A stretch of 64,000 bases of DNA from Streptomyces parvus (GCF_014648875.1 NZ_BMRY01000004.1:310001-374000), one strand, 5' to 3'. Shown: positions 9,080 to 18,185, counted from the stretch's first letter. Notes: generated by a model from the letters alone, not told the origin. Numbers and translations are program-made.

Positions 9080-9190
9080 GGCTCGGCCCGTAGGGAGAGG
9101 GGGCCCGGCCCGTACGGAGAGGGGGCCCGGCCCGTACGGAGAAGGGGCCCGGCCCGTACGGAGAAGGGGCCCGGCCCGTACGGAGTGGGG
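9080..9190. repeat. 22-bp tandem repeat array (five copies)
   Basis: Five head-to-tail units with exact 22-bp spacing (GGCCCGTA at 9085, 9107, 9129, 9151, 9173). Each unit has a GGCCCGTACGGAGA core and a GGGGCCC block. Copies differ by single bases; the first has TAGGGA in place of TACGGA. The array fills the gap between the stop of the phosphatase gene (9193) and the iron box. GGGCCC and CCGTACGG are locally palindromic, so transcripts could fold and end there. Confidence 0.9.
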
Positions 9191-9192
9191 CG

Positions 9193-11859
9193 TCAGCCCT
9201 CGTCGGCCGGCGGCAGCGTCTGCTCGGTCCAGATGGTCTTGCCCGTCGGGGTGTACCGGGTGCCCCACCGCTGCACGAGCTGCGCCACGATGAACAGGCC
9301 GCGCCCGCCCTCGTCGTCCTCCGCGCTGTGCCGCAGGTGGGGGGAGGTGTGCCCGGTGTCCGCGACCTCGCACACCAGGGTGCGGTCCCGGATGAGGCGG
9401 AGCCCCAGCGGCCCGCCCGCGTACCGGACCGCGTTGGTGACCAGTTCGCTGACGACAAGCTGGGTCGCGAACACCAGCTCGTCCAGGCCCCAGGCCTCCA
9501 GTTGCCCGGTGGCCAGTTCACGGGCGCGGCCCACCGACACCGGCTCCGCGCTCAGCTCCCAGTCGGCGACCAGCTCCGCGTCGAGCTCACGGGTGCGGAC
9601 CAGGAGCAGGGCCGTGTCGTCGGCGCTCGTGCCGCCGGGCACCAGCTCGGACACCGCCCGGTCGCACAGCTCCTCCAGCGCCGCGGAACGGTCGCCGAGC
9701 ACCCGGCCCAGGGTGTCGAGGCCGTGGCCGATGTCGTGGTCCCGGGCCTCGACCAGACCGTCGGTGAACAGGGCCAGCAGGCTGCCCACCGGCAGCTCGA
9801 ACTCCATCGACTCGAACGGCAGGCCGCCGAGGCCCAGCGGCGGTCCGGCGGGCAGGTCCGGGAAGGACACCCCGCCGTCGGGGTCGACGATCGCCGGCGG
9901 CAGATGCCCGGCCCGGGCCATGACGCACCGTCGGGAGACGGGGTCGTAGACCGCGTACAGGCAGGTCGCCCCGGTGGTCACGTCGTACGTCTCGACGGCC
10001 CCGCCGTACGCGTCCGGCGGCTCCTCCGCGGGCTGCCCCACCAGGTCGTCCAGCCGGGTCAGCAACTCGTCGGGGGGCATGTCCAGTTGGGCGAAGGCCC
10101 GGACGGACGTGCGGAGCCGTCCCATGGTGGCGGCGGCCTGGAGACCGTGCCCGACCACGTCCCCCACCACCAGGCCGACCCGGGTCCCGGAGAGCGGGAT
10201 CACGTCGAACCAGTCCCCGCCGACACCGGTCACGTCGTCGGCGGGCAGATAGCGGTAGGCGGTCCGGACCGCGGACTGCGGCGGCAGGTGGTGCGGCAGC
10301 AACTGCCGCTGGAGGGCGAGGGAAGCGGTGCGCTCACGGGTGTAGCGCCGTGCGTTGTCGATGCAGACCGCGGCCCGGGCCGCCAGTTCGTCGGCGAGGG
10401 CGACCTCGCCGTTGTCGAACGTGGTCGCCCGGTCGGGGGCGGGCGGCCGGCCCGAGGCGTCGGGCCCCACGCCCCGGTCGAAGGTGACGAGCCCGAGGAT
10501 GCCGCCCCCGGCCCGCAGGGGGACGACCAGGGTGCCCTCGTCGAGCACGAGCCCGCCGGAGGAGAGGCTGCGGTGCTGGGGGGATCCGGGCGGATAGGCG
10601 ACCGGCGGATACGGGTGCCGGTCGTCGTCGCCGGGGGACGCGGCCCCCGACTCGTCGGGCGGTCCGAACTCCGCGCCTTCGGCGTCCGGCGGTCCGGACT
10701 CCGAGCCTTCGGAATCCAGCGGTCCGGTGCCCCGGACGCCCGGGCCGGGATCGGGGTCGGGGAGGGCCGGATCCGGGGTGGCGGTCCCCGGCTCCGAGCG
10801 GTCCGCGACCCGGAGCAGCGACATGTCCGCCGGGCTGCCCACCGCCGCCGTCTCCCCGGTCACCGCGGCCCGCGTGACATCGACCCGTACGGTCGCGGCG
10901 AAGTCCGGCACCGCCACCTCGGCGATCTCCTCGGCGGTGGTGGCCACGTCCAGGGCGGTGCCGATCCTGCGGCCGGCCTCCACGAGCAGGGTCAGCCGCT
11001 CCTGGACCCGGTAGCGGTCGGTGATGTCGAACGCGTCCTCGCACACACCGAAGACGTGCCCGTGGGCGTCCTCCAGCCGGTAGTAGGCGCAGGACCACAG
11101 GTGGTCCCGTCCGGGGTCGCTCGGCTGCTGCGCCCTGAAGTTCAGGTCGAGGACCGGCTCCCCCGTGTCGAGCACCTGGTGCATGACGTCGTCGAGCGTC
11201 TGCGGGTAGCCCGGAGTCACGAACGAGCCGTCGCCGTACAGTTCGTCGGCCCGCATGCCCCGGAACGCGGCCAGCGGCTGCCCGATCTCTCGTTCGTAGG
11301 CGGTGTTGCACCAGGTCAGCCGCAGATCGGTGTCGTAGATCGCCAGCCCGACGGGCGACTGGGTGGCCAGCCCCTGGAGCAGGGCGAGCCGGGACTCCCA
11401 GTGCCGCAGTTCGCCCACCTCGGCCGCCACCAGGATCCGGTCCGGGGTGCCGGGGCCGCGGTCCGCCGCCCCGCCCGGCAGCGGGCACATCGCCGTCGCC
11501 ACCAGCAGCTCACGGCCGTCCCGGGCGTGGGCCACGTGGATCTCGTTGCCGACGAGGGACGGCGGTCCGATGCCGGTGGCGGTCGTTCCGGGAACCCCGG
11601 TCGTTCCGGGCGCCCCGGACGCGTCGGTCCCTGCGACCGCTTCGATCTCGACGGGGGGAGCGCCCCCCACCGGGTGCACGGAGAGGAACGCGCTCAGCGG
11701 CCGCCCCAGGGCCTCGGCGGGCCCGTATCCGAGGAGCTCGGCCGCCGCCGGACTCCAGCCGATGACGGTGCTCTCGGCGTCCAGAACCGCCGTGGCCGCC
11801 CTGGTGATGTCCAGAGGCCCACGGAAATCGGCGCTCTCCGCCGTGTTCGCCGCGCTCAC
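9193..11859 (-). CDS. PAS-GAF-PP2C phosphatase with C-terminal anti-sigma-type ATPase domain
   Basis: 888 aa from GTG 11859 (VSAANTAES); GTG 11916 in the same frame is possible. Two PAS domains come first (VLDAESTVIGWSPAAAELLGY; IYDTDLRLTWCNTAYEREIG), then a GAF-like part interrupted by a Pro/Asp/Glu-rich insertion. A SpoIIE/PP2C phosphatase follows (GVGGDWFDVIPL, LVVGDVVGHGLQAA, LFTDGLVEARD), and a HATPase_c domain ends it (VVSELVTNAVRYAGG, GGRGLFIVAQL). Such proteins dephosphorylate anti-anti-sigma factors, and the ATPase domain resembles anti-sigma kinases, so it likely tunes a partner-switching stress or development circuit. No partner gene is adjacent. It has no membrane segment and is probably cytoplasmic. 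Confidence 0.9.
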   Translation of the reverse strand: MSAANTAESADFRGPLDITRAATAVLDAESTVIGWSPAAAELLGYGPAEALGRPLSAFLSVHPVGGAPPVEIEAVAGTDASGAPGTTGVPGTTATGIGPPSLVGNEIHVAHARDGRELLVATAMCPLPGGAADRGPGTPDRILVAAEVGELRHWESRLALLQGLATQSPVGLAIYDTDLRLTWCNTAYEREIGQPLAAFRGMRADELYGDGSFVTPGYPQTLDDVMHQVLDTGEPVLDLNFRAQQPSDPGRDHLWSCAYYRLEDAHGHVFGVCEDAFDITDRYRVQERLTLLVEAGRRIGTALDVATTAEEIAEVAVPDFAATVRVDVTRAAVTGETAAVGSPADMSLLRVADRSEPGTATPDPALPDPDPGPGVRGTGPLDSEGSESGPPDAEGAEFGPPDESGAASPGDDDRHPYPPVAYPPGSPQHRSLSSGGLVLDEGTLVVPLRAGGGILGLVTFDRGVGPDASGRPPAPDRATTFDNGEVALADELAARAAVCIDNARRYTRERTASLALQRQLLPHHLPPQSAVRTAYRYLPADDVTGVGGDWFDVIPLSGTRVGLVVGDVVGHGLQAAATMGRLRTSVRAFAQLDMPPDELLTRLDDLVGQPAEEPPDAYGGAVETYDVTTGATCLYAVYDPVSRRCVMARAGHLPPAIVDPDGGVSFPDLPAGPPLGLGGLPFESMEFELPVGSLLALFTDGLVEARDHDIGHGLDTLGRVLGDRSAALEELCDRAVSELVPGGTSADDTALLLVRTRELDAELVADWELSAEPVSVGRARELATGQLEAWGLDELVFATQLVVSELVTNAVRYAGGPLGLRLIRDRTLVCEVADTGHTSPHLRHSAEDDEGGRGLFIVAQLVQRWGTRYTPTGKTIWTEQTLPPADEG

Positions 11860-11955
11860 GGCGCGGCCCCGGCCAGGTTCATTACTCTCAGAATCGGCCC
11901 TGCCCGGGACCCGCACAACCGCGGTGCCCCGGGGTGCGGCCCCGGGAAGCCGGGG

Positions 11956-12747
11956 TCAGCGCACCCCGTCGGGCCGGAACTGCACGCTGACGCGCGGCCC
12001 GACGGCCCGCGCGGTCTTGGGGACCGCGTGCTCCCAGGTGCGCTGACAACTGCCGCCCATGACGATCAGGTCGCCATGGCCGAGCGGCCTGCGGACGGGC
12101 GCGGGGCCCGGGCGGCGCGGCCGCAGCGCGGGGGCCTGTCGTTTGGATCAGGCCGGGCTCGCGGGGTCCGGCACGCGCATCTGCGGCGTTGTCGTCAATC
12201 ACCAACGCTCCGCGTTGCCTCAATCCTCCGCCTTGCAGCTGCACGCACCGGACCCCGCTCCCTGATCCGGCCTGATCCAAACGACAGGCCCCAGATGCCG
12301 GGGCGCCCCCAGCGAGAGGATCGCGACCATCGTGTCCACGCTGCTTCCCCGCCCTATGGTGTCCCCGTGCCAGGCGACCCCGTCCCGCCCGTCGCGGTAG
12401 AAGCACAGCCCCGCCGTGGTGAACGGTTCGCCCAGCTCGGCGGCGTAATGCTCGCCGAGCTCGGTGCGGGCGGCCGCCAGGGCCGGATGGGGCAGGGTGT
12501 CGTGGCGGCCGAAGAAGGCCAGCAGCCGGGGGACCGCGACCACGCGCTCGTACATCACGCGCTGCTCGGCCCGCCAGGCGACGTCGCGCACCAGCGTCTC
12601 GAACAGCGTGTCCGCGCCCCGGAGCCACTGCGGCAGTACGTCGATCCAGGCCCCGTCGCCGAGATCGGTGCGCCGCAGTCCGCTCAGGGGGCGGGTGGAG
12701 ACCTCGGCCTCCTGGTCGAAAAGCGAGCTCTGCAGGTGTACGGCCAT
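11956..12747 (-). pseudogene. alkB: alkB-like DNA dealkylase gene broken by a MITE-like insertion
   Basis: The 5' part (ATG 12747, MAVHLQSSLFDQ) reads as AlkB-type 2-oxoglutarate/Fe(II) dioxygenase, which removes alkyl lesions from DNA. It includes GLCFYRDGRDGVAWHGDTIGR with the His-x-Asp iron ligands, then LSLGAPRHL. A 162-bp element follows (12131-12292); the frame enters it and stops at 12220. Beyond the element the same gene resumes in frame as ALRPRRPGPAPVRRPLGHGDL, MGGSCQRTWEHAVPK (second iron His) and RVSVQFRPDGVR, ending at 11956. Precise excision would restore HLALRPR, the spacing I would expect of the family. The truncated product lacks the distal His and C-terminal Arg and should be inactive. 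No clear ribosome site precedes the ATG. Confidence 0.88.
12131..12292. mobile_element. 162-bp MITE-like element with perfect 26-bp inverted ends
   Basis: Left end 12131-12156 (starts GGGGCCTGTCGTTTGGATCA, ends GGCCGG) and right end 12267-12292 are exact reverse complements over 26 bp. The interior of about 110 bp has no open frame of note. Size, absence of a transposase and inverted ends fit a miniature inverted-repeat element moved by an IS encoded elsewhere. No clear target duplication is visible; short CAG triplets flank it at 12124-12126 and 12292-12294. Confidence 0.9.
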
Positions 12748-12761
12748 GAGGAGAGCGTAAC

Positions 12762-12787
12762 GTTATTCGAGCGTGTGTGCGAATAAC
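12762..12787. promoter_or_regulatory. AT-rich inverted repeat between GMC oxidoreductase and alkB
   Basis: GTTATTCG and CGAATAAC, 8-bp perfect arms with a 10-nt spacer. It touches the stop of the oxidoreductase gene and ends 14 bp before the alkB ATG. The low GC stands out in this genome. It could be an operator for the alkB promoter or a weak terminator of the upstream operon. Confidence 0.55.
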
Positions 12788-14364
12788 TAGCGAGCGACCG
12801 GGATGGGGCCCTCCTTGATCAGATCGGCGCACTTCTCGCCGATCATCATCGTGGTGATGCACGGATTGACCGTCGGCAGGAACGGCATGACCGACGCGTC
12901 CGCCACTCGCAGCCCGGTGACGCCCTTCACCCGCAGCTGGGGGTCGAGCGGCGAGTCCGGGTCCTCCGCCGGGCCCATCCGTACGGTTCCGGCCGGGTGG
13001 TAGACGGTGTTGTGCGTCTCGCGGATGTAGTCGAACAGCTCCGCGTCCGTGGTCGCGCCGGGCCCCGGGGCCAGCTCGGCCCCCGCCCACGCGGCCATCT
13101 CCGGCTGCGCCACGATCTCCCGCGCCAGCCGCAGCCCGTACGTCATCACCCGTACGTCGTGCTCGTCGGTGAAGTAGCGCGGATCGACCCGCGGCTTGTC
13201 CCGGAAGTCCCGGGTCCGCAGCCGCACCGTGCCCCGGGACCGGGCGCGGGTGACGTTCGGGGTCAGGCAGAACGCGTTGTCGGAGGTGGGGTAGCCGCGC
13301 CGGTAGGTGTTCATGTCGAACGGCACCGAGCCGTAGTGGAACATCAGGTCCGGCCGGTCGAGCCCCGGCTCGGTGTCCGCGAAGATCCCGATCTCCCACC
13401 ACTGGGTGGAGGTGGTGACCATGGGCTGCTTCGCCTCCCACATGATCACGCCCTCCGGGTGGTCCTGGAGGTGCGAGCCGACGCCGGGGGAGTCCACCCG
13501 TACGTCCACGCCGGTGTCCCGCAGATGCCCGGCCGGCCCGATACCGGACAGCATCAGCAGCTTCGGGGAGTCGATCGCCCCGCAGGAGACGATCACCTCG
13601 CGCCGCGCGCGCACCGTCCCGCTGTGCACGGTGTCGGGCTCCAGGTACTCCACCCCCGTGCACCGCTCGCCGTCGAACAGCAGCCGTTTCGCCTGGAGCC
13701 CGGTCCGTACCTCCAGGTTGGGCCGCTTTCCCAGCACCGGGTGCAGATACGACACCGAGGCCGAGGAGCGGGTGCCGTCCTCGCGTGCGTTGATCTGGAA
13801 CCAGTGCGCGCCCCGGATCACGGTCGAGCCCGTGTTGAACGGGACGGTGGGGATGCCCGCCGTCGCGCACGCCTCCAGCAGGGCCGTACCGCACGGGTCG
13901 CGGGGCGGTACGGTCCGGATGGTGACGGGACCGGAGCGGCCGTGGTGGTCGCCGGGGGCGTCGTTGGTCTCCAGCCGCTGGTAGAGCGGGTAGCAGTCGG
14001 CGGCGCTCCACCCGGTGCAGCCGAGCGCCGCCCACTCGTCCAGGTCCTCGGCCGGGGCCCAGAAGGCGATGCAGGAGTTGTGCGAGGAGCAGCCGCCGAG
14101 CACCTTGGCGCGGGCGTGCCGCATGAAGCTGTTGCCCCGCTCCTGCGGCTCCACCGGGTAGTCCCAGTCGTAACCGGACTCCAGCAGCGCCATCCACCTC
14201 TCCAGCCGCAGGACGCTGTCGTCCCCGACGTCCGAGGGGCCCGCCTCCAGTACGCAGACCGTGACGTCGGGGTCCTCGGTGAGCCGGGCGGCGACGACGG
14301 CACCGGCGGTACCGCCGCCGACGACGACGTAATCGAACGCGGGTGCGGAGCTCTCTTCGGGCAT
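12787..14364 (-). CDS. GMC-family oxidoreductase (choline dehydrogenase-like)
   Basis: 525 aa. FAD-binding N-terminus FDYVVVGGGTAGAVVAARL with ELEAG-type end (VCVLEAGPS). GMC signature 1 is in KVLGGCSSHNSCIAFW and signature 2 in GAIDSPKLLMLSGIGPAGHL. The C-terminal catalytic part has YHPAGTVRMGP, with the active-site His, and TVNPCITTMMIGEKCADLI. It oxidises a primary alcohol to an aldehyde; choline to betaine aldehyde is the best guess because an aldehyde dehydrogenase and a permease precede it on the same strand (gap 14 bp from the permease). It is last in the operon and is followed by the AT-rich dyad at 12762. Other amino alcohols are possible substrates. Confidence 0.88.
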   Translation of the reverse strand: MPEESSAPAFDYVVVGGGTAGAVVAARLTEDPDVTVCVLEAGPSDVGDDSVLRLERWMALLESGYDWDYPVEPQERGNSFMRHARAKVLGGCSSHNSCIAFWAPAEDLDEWAALGCTGWSAADCYPLYQRLETNDAPGDHHGRSGPVTIRTVPPRDPCGTALLEACATAGIPTVPFNTGSTVIRGAHWFQINAREDGTRSSASVSYLHPVLGKRPNLEVRTGLQAKRLLFDGERCTGVEYLEPDTVHSGTVRARREVIVSCGAIDSPKLLMLSGIGPAGHLRDTGVDVRVDSPGVGSHLQDHPEGVIMWEAKQPMVTTSTQWWEIGIFADTEPGLDRPDLMFHYGSVPFDMNTYRRGYPTSDNAFCLTPNVTRARSRGTVRLRTRDFRDKPRVDPRYFTDEHDVRVMTYGLRLAREIVAQPEMAAWAGAELAPGPGATTDAELFDYIRETHNTVYHPAGTVRMGPAEDPDSPLDPQLRVKGVTGLRVADASVMPFLPTVNPCITTMMIGEKCADLIKEGPIPVAR

Positions 14365-14378
14365 CGGGTCTCCAGGAT

Positions 14379-15956
14379 TCAGCCGGCCGGGGGAGGGGCG
14401 GTGGGGGTGGTGGGGTCGTCCTGGGCCTCGAAGCGGTGCTCGGCGAGTACGCCGGTCCGGTGCCGCTGGACGAACCAGTAGTAGGCGAAGCCGCCGAGCG
14501 CGACGACGCCGATGAACAGGAACGCGCCCCAGCGCAGATACCAGTGCTGCGGGCCGGTCGCGTTGTACACCTCGGCGCGCGGCCAGGCCAGGTTGAGCGA
14601 CATGGCCGTGCCCCAGAGCACGGCGAGCACATTGACGGGCAGCCCCCAGCGGCCCAGCGAGAACGCGCCCTCGCGCGGCCGCCAGTCGCCGCGCAGCCTG
14701 CGCACCAGCATCGGCACGGTGACCAGCAGATACGCCACGTAGATCATGATGATCGCGATGCTGGTGATCACCGAGAAGATCTGCGGCTGGTTGATGTTCA
14801 CGACCAGGATGACGACGCCCACCACCCCGATCAGCACGGCGGGCACCACGGGCGTCTTGAACCGGGGACTGACCTTGGCCAGCTTCGATCCGGCGGGCAG
14901 GTTGTTGTCCCGCGCCATGGCGAACATCAGCCGGATCCCGGCCGCCTGCACGGCCAGCACGCAGACCGTGATCGCGACGACCACCGCCCAGAGGAAGATC
15001 TCCCCGATCGTGTCGCCGAGCGTCGCCAGCACCACGTACTGCAGTCCGCCCGTCGACAGCTCCTCGGCCTGGAGGTCCGGCACCGAGAGCAGCGCGAAGA
15101 GCAGGATGAACGCGCCGATCAGGAACGACGCGATGAGCGCCCGCAGGATGGCGCGGGGCGCGTTGCGGCCCGGGTTGTGCGACTCCTCGCCGAGCGAGGA
15201 CGCGGTGTCGAAGCCGTACATCACATAGGCGGAGGCCAGCGACGCGGTGAGGAACGCGCCGAAGTAGCCGAGCGACTGGCCGCTGCCCAGCCCGTACGTC
15301 TCCGTCAGCGCGGTGCTGGGGCCCCGGGTGATGTGCGCGGCCAGGAAGACGATCAGGGCGACGGCGGCGATCAGCTCGATGAAGACACCAGCGGAGTTGA
15401 TCCGGGCCATCAGCTTGACGCCGAACGCGTTGACCAGCGTGGAGAACAGGATCAGCACACTGCCCAGCAGGACGGCGTTGGCCGCCTGGTCGTTCTTGCC
15501 GCTCCCGTCACCCACGAACTGGAACCAGTCGTCGATCTGCGGCAGCGTGATCTGGTAGGCCAGCGCCACGGCCGACAGGGTGACCATGGTGGCCGTCATC
15601 ATCATCCAGCCGCCGAGCCAGCCGACGTGCGGACCGCCCATCTTCTTGGCCCAGTTGTAGACCGAACCGGCCACCGGATAGCGGGCGGCCAGCTCGCAGA
15701 AGCACAGGGCCACCATCAGCTGCCCGCAGAAGACCATCGGCCACGACCACCAGTAGGCGGGACCGCCGAAGGTGACGCCGAAATAGAAGAGCTGGAAGGT
15801 GCCGGTCAGGATCGAGATGTAGCTGATCCCGGCGGCGAAGGTGTGGAAGTTGCCGAGCGTGCGCTTCAGTTCGGGCTTGTAGCCCAGCTCGCCGAGCGCG
15901 TCGTCGTCGTGACCGCCGGCCGCCGCCTGCCCCTCGGGCACCTCGGCGCGCCTCAT
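14379..15956 (-). CDS. APC-superfamily permease
   Basis: 525 aa with about 12 membrane helices. The start ATG 15956 overlaps the stop of the aldehyde dehydrogenase gene (ATGA), showing translational coupling; GTG 15965 is less likely. The N-terminus (LGNFHTFAAGISYISILTG) and SLGEESHNPGRNAPRAIL match the amino acid/polyamine/organocation transporters of the BAT1/GABA-permease branch. It lies between an aldehyde dehydrogenase and a GMC oxidoreductase, so it probably imports the amine they degrade (choline, ethanolamine or GABA-type compound). The substrate cannot be read from sequence. Confidence 0.88.
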   Translation of the reverse strand: MRRAEVPEGQAAAGGHDDDALGELGYKPELKRTLGNFHTFAAGISYISILTGTFQLFYFGVTFGGPAYWWSWPMVFCGQLMVALCFCELAARYPVAGSVYNWAKKMGGPHVGWLGGWMMMTATMVTLSAVALAYQITLPQIDDWFQFVGDGSGKNDQAANAVLLGSVLILFSTLVNAFGVKLMARINSAGVFIELIAAVALIVFLAAHITRGPSTALTETYGLGSGQSLGYFGAFLTASLASAYVMYGFDTASSLGEESHNPGRNAPRAILRALIASFLIGAFILLFALLSVPDLQAEELSTGGLQYVVLATLGDTIGEIFLWAVVVAITVCVLAVQAAGIRLMFAMARDNNLPAGSKLAKVSPRFKTPVVPAVLIGVVGVVILVVNINQPQIFSVITSIAIIMIYVAYLLVTVPMLVRRLRGDWRPREGAFSLGRWGLPVNVLAVLWGTAMSLNLAWPRAEVYNATGPQHWYLRWGAFLFIGVVALGGFAYYWFVQRHRTGVLAEHRFEAQDDPTTPTAPPPAG

Positions 15957-17422
15957 TCGAACCACCGCTGCGGGGTCGCGGAGGCATTGCGCCAGATGTG
16001 CTTGGCCTCCTGGTACTCGGCGAGGCCGGCGGGCCCCAGCTCACGGCCGAAACCGGACTGCTTCATGCCGCCCCACTCCGCCTGCGGTACGTAGGGGTGG
16101 AAGTCGTTGATCCACACGGTGCCGGCCCGCAGCCGCGACGCCACCCGGTGGGCCCGCCCGCCGTCCTGCGTCCAGACGGCGCCCGCCAGCCCGTACACGG
16201 TGTCGTTGGCCAGCCGGACCGCGTCGTCCTCGTCCCGGAACCGCTCGACGGTGAGCACCGGACCGAACGACTCGTCCTGCACCACGGACATCGAGGTGGC
16301 GCACTCGTCCAGCACCGTGGGCGGGTAGTAGAAACCGTCCGCCAGCGCCGGATCGTCGGGCCGCGCCCCGCCGCAGCGCAGCACCGCGCCCTCGGCGACG
16401 CCCTCCGCGACGTACGCCTCGACCTTGTCGCGGTGCGCGGCGGAGATCAGCGGACCGCTGCGGGCGTCCTCGTCGAACGGCCCGCCGAGCCTGATCCGGC
16501 CCGCCCGCGCCACCAGCTCGTCCACGAACCGGTCGTGCAGCTCGTCCTGCACGAGGAGCCGCGCCCCGGCGGAGCAGACCTGCCCCGAGTGCAGGAACAC
16601 CGCCATCAGCGCGTAGTCGACGGCGGTGTCGAAGTCTGCGTCGGCGAAAACGATGTTGGGATTCTTGCCGCCCAGCTCCAGCGCGACCTTCTTCACGGTG
16701 GGCGCGGCGGCCGCCATGATGCGCCGCCCGGTCGCGAGCCCCCCGGTGAACGACACCAGGTCGACCCGAGGATCCTCGGTGAGGGGCGCACCCACGGCCG
16801 CGCCCGCCCCCAGCACCAGATTGGCGACCCCCTCCGGTAGCTCGGCCTCGACGAGGAGCCCCATGAGCAGGACGGCGGTGTGCGGGGTCAGCTCGCTGGG
16901 CTTGAGGACGAACGTGTTGCCCGCCGCGAGCGCCGGGGCGACCTTCCAGGCGGTCTGGAGCAGCGGATAGTTCCACGGGGTGATGAGCGCGCACACCCCG
17001 ACGGGCTCGTACACGATCCGGCTGTCGACGTCCGCGAGCCCGGTGTCGACGACCCGCCCCGCGTCCCCGGCCGCGACGAGGTTTCCGAAGTACCGGAAGC
17101 AGTTGGCGATGTCGTCCATGTCGTAGGCGCTCTCGACGAGCCGCTTGCCCGTGTCCAGCGACTCGGCCCGCGCGAAGGTGTCCTTGTCCCGCTCCAGCAG
17201 CTCCGCCACCCGCAGCAGCAGCCGCCCCCGCTCGGCGGCCGGCGTCCCCGGCCAGGTCCCGCGGTCGAAGGCGGCCCGGGCGGCGGCGACGGCGGCCTCG
17301 GCGTCCTGCGGCCCGCCCTCGTCGACGGTGGCGACCAGCGTGCCGTCGGCCGGACAGCGGATCTCCCGCTTCCGCCCCTCGGCGGCAGCGGTCCACTGGC
17401 CATCGATGAACAGCTCCGGCAT
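15953..17422 (-). CDS. Aldehyde dehydrogenase (betaine-aldehyde dehydrogenase-like)
   Basis: 489 aa. NAD-dependent oxidation of an aldehyde to the acid. Motifs: TPWNYPLLQTAWKVAPAL, VSFTGGLATGRRI, LELGGKNPNIVFADADF (general-base Glu) and HSGQVCSAGARLLV (nucleophile Cys). The C-terminus has ESFGPVLTVERF and MKQSGFGRELGPAGLAEYQE. The ATG 17422 (MPELFIDGQW) follows AGGAGGAG, the best ribosome site of the operon; the open frame upstream is not coding. It is first in the operon with the permease and GMC oxidoreductase; together they look like choline to glycine betaine, an osmoprotectant route. Confidence 0.92.
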   Translation of the reverse strand: MPELFIDGQWTAAAEGRKREIRCPADGTLVATVDEGGPQDAEAAVAAARAAFDRGTWPGTPAAERGRLLLRVAELLERDKDTFARAESLDTGKRLVESAYDMDDIANCFRYFGNLVAAGDAGRVVDTGLADVDSRIVYEPVGVCALITPWNYPLLQTAWKVAPALAAGNTFVLKPSELTPHTAVLLMGLLVEAELPEGVANLVLGAGAAVGAPLTEDPRVDLVSFTGGLATGRRIMAAAAPTVKKVALELGGKNPNIVFADADFDTAVDYALMAVFLHSGQVCSAGARLLVQDELHDRFVDELVARAGRIRLGGPFDEDARSGPLISAAHRDKVEAYVAEGVAEGAVLRCGGARPDDPALADGFYYPPTVLDECATSMSVVQDESFGPVLTVERFRDEDDAVRLANDTVYGLAGAVWTQDGGRAHRVASRLRAGTVWINDFHPYVPQAEWGGMKQSGFGRELGPAGLAEYQEAKHIWRNASATPQRWFE

Positions 17423-17642
17423 GGGCTCCTCCTGTACGAGGCCGGGACGGGCGCCCCGCCGGGCGCGGGCCACGGCGCCGACCGGCTCCCTGCGCGACGA
17501 CGTCAGGACAGACGGTAGGGGTGGCGGGGCGGGTGCGCATGGCGGGCGGGGCCGATCGGGGCAGGCGGGGACGGGCACGTCGGCACGGCTGAGATCGTTG
17601 CCCGGGGAACGCCCGCGATGCCCGCGACACGAGAGGGACGAT

Positions 17643-18059
17643 GTGCTGATGGCCGACCGGAGGGAAGACGCTCACGCGGCCGAGGACGAGGGCGGGTGCC
17701 TCCGACGGGTCATGGCCGTGCCCCTCGGGATCCTCTACCTGCTCGCGGCCGGTCTCTGCTACTCGGCGTGGACCATCCGCCCGTCGGGAACCTGGGACGA
17801 GGACGCGTACGGCGCCATCACCCTGTTCTGCTTCCTCGCCATCGTGGTCAGCGTCATCGCCCTGGTCATCACTGCTGCCCCTCCTGCAGTGCGTCGCGCG
17901 ATGGGCCCCCGGTGGCTGGCGCCGCCGCTGGTCCTCGCTGCGATCGCGGTGACCAGGTGGGTCCTGGGCGGGCTGAGGAGCGTGCTGCTCGGTGGCTGGT
18001 GCCCCCGAGGGCTCGGGTCGGCGGGCGCGCGCCCCGATAGGATCAAGCCGGGGTCCTGA
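17643..18059 (+). CDS. Small membrane protein, function unknown
   Basis: 138 aa. GTG 17643 is well spaced from GAGAGGG; ATG 17649 in the same frame is the alternative. Charged N-terminus (MADRREDAHAAEDEGG), then three hydrophobic stretches: AVPLGILYLLAAGLCYSAW, AITLFCFLAIVVSVIALVI and WLAPPLVLAAIAVTRWVL. I do not recognise a family. It is transcribed away from the betaine-type operon and just before the monooxygenase. Confidence 0.65.
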   Translation: MLMADRREDAHAAEDEGGCLRRVMAVPLGILYLLAAGLCYSAWTIRPSGTWDEDAYGAITLFCFLAIVVSVIALVITAAPPAVRRAMGPRWLAPPLVLAAIAVTRWVLGGLRSVLLGGWCPRGLGSAGARPDRIKPGS

Positions 18060-18185
18060 CCGCAGGTTCGGGGTCAACAGCCGTTGATGCAGGGTGATTT
18101 ACGCCCGGTCGCGCCGCCGCCACGACAACGGTGTCGCTGCCGACGCCCGGAACGCCCGGAACACCGAGTGAGTGGAGTGCCAGTC

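Noticed and set aside
9080..9190. 22-bp repeats as a CRISPR array
   Set aside because: Units are contiguous with no spacers and there are no cas genes.
5924..9949. Very long plus-strand open frame (over 1300 codons)
   Set aside because: It is antisense to three well-supported minus-strand genes with signal peptides, domains and ribosome sites. Long shadow frames are expected at this GC content.
12131..12292. Element as a riboswitch or structured RNA in the alkB transcript
   Set aside because: Perfect terminal inverted repeats, lack of a promoter position, and clean in-frame resumption of AlkB on both sides favour a mobile insertion.
9328..12786. Long plus-strand open frame opposite the PAS-PP2C and alkB genes
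   Set aside because: No domain resemblance; its antisense partner has a full set of catalytic motifs.
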